Below, in pieces: positions 55,361-57,135 of a DNA stretch of 57,135 nt. The notes beneath the pieces are model-generated. The model worked only from the letters and a program-made list of their open reading frames with translations. It made no database searches and had not been told where the DNA came from. The number at the start of each line of letters is the position of its first letter. The stretch's first letter is position 1. A program made the translations under genes and the position numbers. Source of the DNA: Akkermansia muciniphila (GTDB lineage Bacteria; Verrucomicrobiota; Verrucomicrobiia; Limisphaerales; UBA9464); assembly GCA_945861565.1 (NCBI GenBank), contig CAMAUY010000024.1, forward strand, positions 1 to 57,135. Reading direction: 5' to 3'.

Positions 55361-56239
55361 ATGCAATCCGAAGAACGCCAAAAGCGGTTTGAGGAACACC
55401 TTGCCAAGGTTGAGTTTGCGTCCTTGGATGAGCTTTCGGAGCTCGCCGACGCCTCGGTCTCCACCGTTCGTCGGGATTTGGATATTTTGGAGAGCCGCGG
55501 GCTGGTCCGTCGCACGCATGGCGGCGCCCGATTGGTCAATCCAAAGACGGATGAGTTCACCTTTTCTGCGCGCGATACCCATCAATTGGCGGAAAAGGAA
55601 GCCATCGGACAGGCCTGCGCCGATCTGATTCTACCCAATCAAACCCTCATCGTGGATGCGGGCACGACCTGCTTCCATGTCGCTCGCCATCTGGAGGCAA
55701 AGAGTCCTCACCTGATAACGAATTCGCTGCCGGTGGCGAACGCGTTTTCCTCTTCGGCCCGAACCGAGGTGATGGTCACCGGGGGGGTTATCTATCCGCG
55801 GCTCGGTGTCTTGGTGGGGCCGATGGCCGTTTCGTCCTTCGCGCAGGTGCATGCGGATGTGGCGATCATGAGTTGTGGGGGCATCACCACCGAAGTCGTG
55901 ACCAATTCTCACGGGCTGCTGATTGAGATCCAACGGGCGATGATGCAGGCGGCGCGACGCGTCATTTTGTGTGTGGATCACACGAAGTTTGGCCGGCAAT
56001 CGATCAGTCAACTGTGTGTGCTCGAGGCCATCGATACGGTCATTACGGATCAACTGCCGCCCGCTGACATTCAAGCGGCCTTGGCAAAAGCGGGGGTCGA
56101 GTTGATCGTTACCTCCGACGAGGGGCCGAAGGTAATCCTACAGAATCGTCCCAAGGCCGTGCGCGGGATGCATCGAAAGGTGACGCTTGGACTCGCTCCG
56201 GCTGGGATTTCGACCGAGCACGACGGTTTCATTGACTAA
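55361..56239 (+). CDS. DeoR-family transcriptional regulator, divergent from the BMC operon
   Basis: 292 residues from the ATG at 55361, which has GGAG four bases upstream; the frame extends to 55298 with no better start. The N-terminal winged helix-turn-helix (about 5-58) includes VSTVRRDLDILESRGLVRRT, the DeoR signature. The effector domain (about 75-255) has VDAGTTCFHVARHLEA and CVDHTKFGRQ, the sugar-phosphate-binding fold. In comparable loci a DeoR protein represses the compartment genes until a sugar phosphate accumulates. That role is inferred from the family and the divergent 84-bp intergenic region. Confidence 0.92.
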   Translation: MQSEERQKRFEEHLAKVEFASLDELSELADASVSTVRRDLDILESRGLVRRTHGGARLVNPKTDEFTFSARDTHQLAEKEAIGQACADLILPNQTLIVDAGTTCFHVARHLEAKSPHLITNSLPVANAFSSSARTEVMVTGGVIYPRLGVLVGPMAVSSFAQVHADVAIMSCGGITTEVVTNSHGLLIEIQRAMMQAARRVILCVDHTKFGRQSISQLCVLEAIDTVITDQLPPADIQAALAKAGVELIVTSDEGPKVILQNRPKAVRGMHRKVTLGLAPAGISTEHDGFID

Positions 56240-56283
56240 CGAGTTAGTTGACCACCGGGCGAGCAACACTACTGTTTCACAGC

Positions 56284-56538
56284 ATGACCACAGCCACCGC
56301 CAGTATCCGTGAGCTACGGACGGATTTTCGTCTTGTGAAGCGAAAGATCGAGCAGCATGGGGAGATCACCATCACCGACAACGGAGAGCCGGCCTATGTG
56401 ATGAAGCCGGTGGCCCGCAGGGAGAAAAAGCCGTCTCCCATGCCGGATTATTATGCGCGCGTGATCCTTCGTCAGCCGCAGGCGATGGGGGAGAAGGCAA
56501 CACTGCAATTCCACGAGGAGAACCGCGGTGACTGCTGA
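56284..56538 (+). CDS. Antitoxin of the Phd/YefM type
   Basis: 84 residues from the ATG at 56284; an upstream frame to 56248 lacks similarity. TASIRELRTDFRLVKRKIEQ and GEITITDNGEPAYVMKPV are the DNA-binding half of Phd/YefM antitoxins; the C-terminal part would wrap the toxin. It overlaps the toxin gene by 11 bases. Usually the antitoxin represses its own promoter and is degraded faster than the toxin. Confidence 0.88.
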   Translation: MTTATASIRELRTDFRLVKRKIEQHGEITITDNGEPAYVMKPVARREKKPSPMPDYYARVILRQPQAMGEKATLQFHEENRGDC

Positions 56539-56974
56539 GGAAGTTTACGCCGATCCCAGCGCATTGTGCCGACTGTATCTCAACCAGCCTGGGATACGAG
56601 AGCTGTCCGTTTGGCGCCGGCGAATGGCAGGATCCCTGCCTGTCACCCATCATGGACGGGCCGAGATCACCAACGCTATCTGTCTATCTGCCTTTCGCGG
56701 CGAACTGGGCCGCGAAGGCCTTCAGGAAGCCCTTCTCGAACTGGATTCGGATTTCGAAGGGGACCGGTTACATCACGCTGATCTGCTCTGGCGTGCCGCG
56801 TTAAACCGTAGCGTTGAACTAAGCCGAATTCACACTGTCAAGCTCGGTACCCGAGCGGCAGACGTGCTCCATGTGGCCTGTGCGCTGGAGTTGAAGCTGA
56901 AACATTTCCTGACCTTTGACGAACGGCAGCAAAAACTGGCGGCTTCCTGCGGCCTCAAGTTGGTGAAACTGTGA
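56528..56974 (+). CDS. PIN-domain toxin (VapC-like ribonuclease)
   Basis: 148 residues from a GTG at 56528. EVYADPSALCRLYLN has the first catalytic Asp; HHGRAEITNAI supplies the Glu; TRAADVLHVACALELKLKHF has the later Asp; and LTFDERQQKLA ends the fold. VapC toxins cleave tRNA or rRNA. With the overlapping antitoxin this is a complete type II toxin-antitoxin pair. It lies 45 bases beyond the BMC regulator, near the probable edge of the BMC locus. Confidence 0.88.
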   Translation: MTAEEVYADPSALCRLYLNQPGIRELSVWRRRMAGSLPVTHHGRAEITNAICLSAFRGELGREGLQEALLELDSDFEGDRLHHADLLWRAALNRSVELSRIHTVKLGTRAADVLHVACALELKLKHFLTFDERQQKLAASCGLKLVKL

Positions 56975-57135
56975 ATCCGAAAAAGTGCAACGGTGTCCGT
57001 ACGGCAACTTAAACTAGTTTTTAAAATACCGCCAGCTGCGTCGCAGTAGGCCGGTGGAATCGTTAGCATTGGGCTGCCGCGTTTCGCAATGGTAGAATCG
57101 CCCACCGAGGTTCTCGATGTCGACTCGCCGTTGCA

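Noticed and set aside
56830..57105. Minus-strand frame at the right edge
   Set aside because: Most of it is the complement of the PIN toxin gene. The part beyond 57000 is open to the edge but too short to judge.

Overview
The window is about 57 kb of GC-rich DNA from a member of the Verrucomicrobiota or a close PVC-superphylum relative. This rests on gene content: four type IV pilin-like proteins with the [20 protein letters not shown] start and a C-terminal H-x9-DG type motif, two DUF1501/DUF1549-DUF1553 gene sets, a DUF1573-cytochrome c fusion, a VNGDVYRG-type membrane protein beside an adenylate kinase, and a Planctomycetes-Verrucomicrobia (PVM) type bacterial microcompartment (BMC) locus. 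No rRNA is present, so the lineage below phylum is not settled.

Region 1 (1-1.5 kb) is debris: the 5' part of a frameshifted hsdM, the 5' half of a tRNA-Leu, an intact tRNA-Arg(TCT), and the C-terminal remnant of an alpha/beta hydrolase. Region 2 (1.5-13.2 kb) holds a minus-strand secreted operon (redoxin-like, DUF1549/DUF1553 cytochrome, DUF1501, WD40), a large modular secreted protein and three pilin-like genes. Region 3 (13.7-20.5 kb) is a tightly packed sugar-acid operon: iron-dependent alcohol dehydrogenase, aldehyde dehydrogenase, IlvD/Edd dehydratase and two SDRs, followed by a fourth pilin-like gene. Region 4 (20.7-28.7 kb) has an AddB-like nuclease without a neighbouring AddA, a matrixin metalloprotease with a small secreted partner, and the membrane protein/adenylate kinase pair. 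Region 5 (28.9-46.0 kb) is mostly envelope and glycosylation genes (two polytopic membrane proteins, GT2, GT4, a CDP-glycerol transferase-like protein), an acyl-CoA ligase, a second DUF1501/DUF1553 pair, a beta-CASP hydrolase and remnants of toxin-antitoxin genes.

Region 6 (46.0-56.2 kb) is the most striking. A 12-gene minus-strand operon reads pduL, BMC-H, BMC-H, ackA, BMC-H, BMC-P, aldehyde dehydrogenase, BMC-P, BMC-P, class II aldolase, lactate/malate-type dehydrogenase, and a predicted TIM-barrel protein. A DeoR-type regulator diverges from it. By analogy with the characterised planctomycete organelle, the aldolase would release lactaldehyde from a deoxysugar phosphate (fuculose- or rhamnulose-type), the aldehyde dehydrogenase would make the acyl-CoA, and PduL and acetate/propionate kinase would make the acyl-phosphate and ATP. 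Several cargo enzymes carry terminal helices separated by Pro/Ala-rich linkers, which look like encapsulation peptides. The unfamiliar elements are a third BMC-H with an altered pore loop and the TIM-barrel-like protein with a C-terminal encapsulation-like tail. A complete antitoxin/PIN-toxin pair follows the regulator.

Three families of small inverted-repeat elements occur between genes. One, about 145-165 bp, is present three times, each time between divergently transcribed genes.
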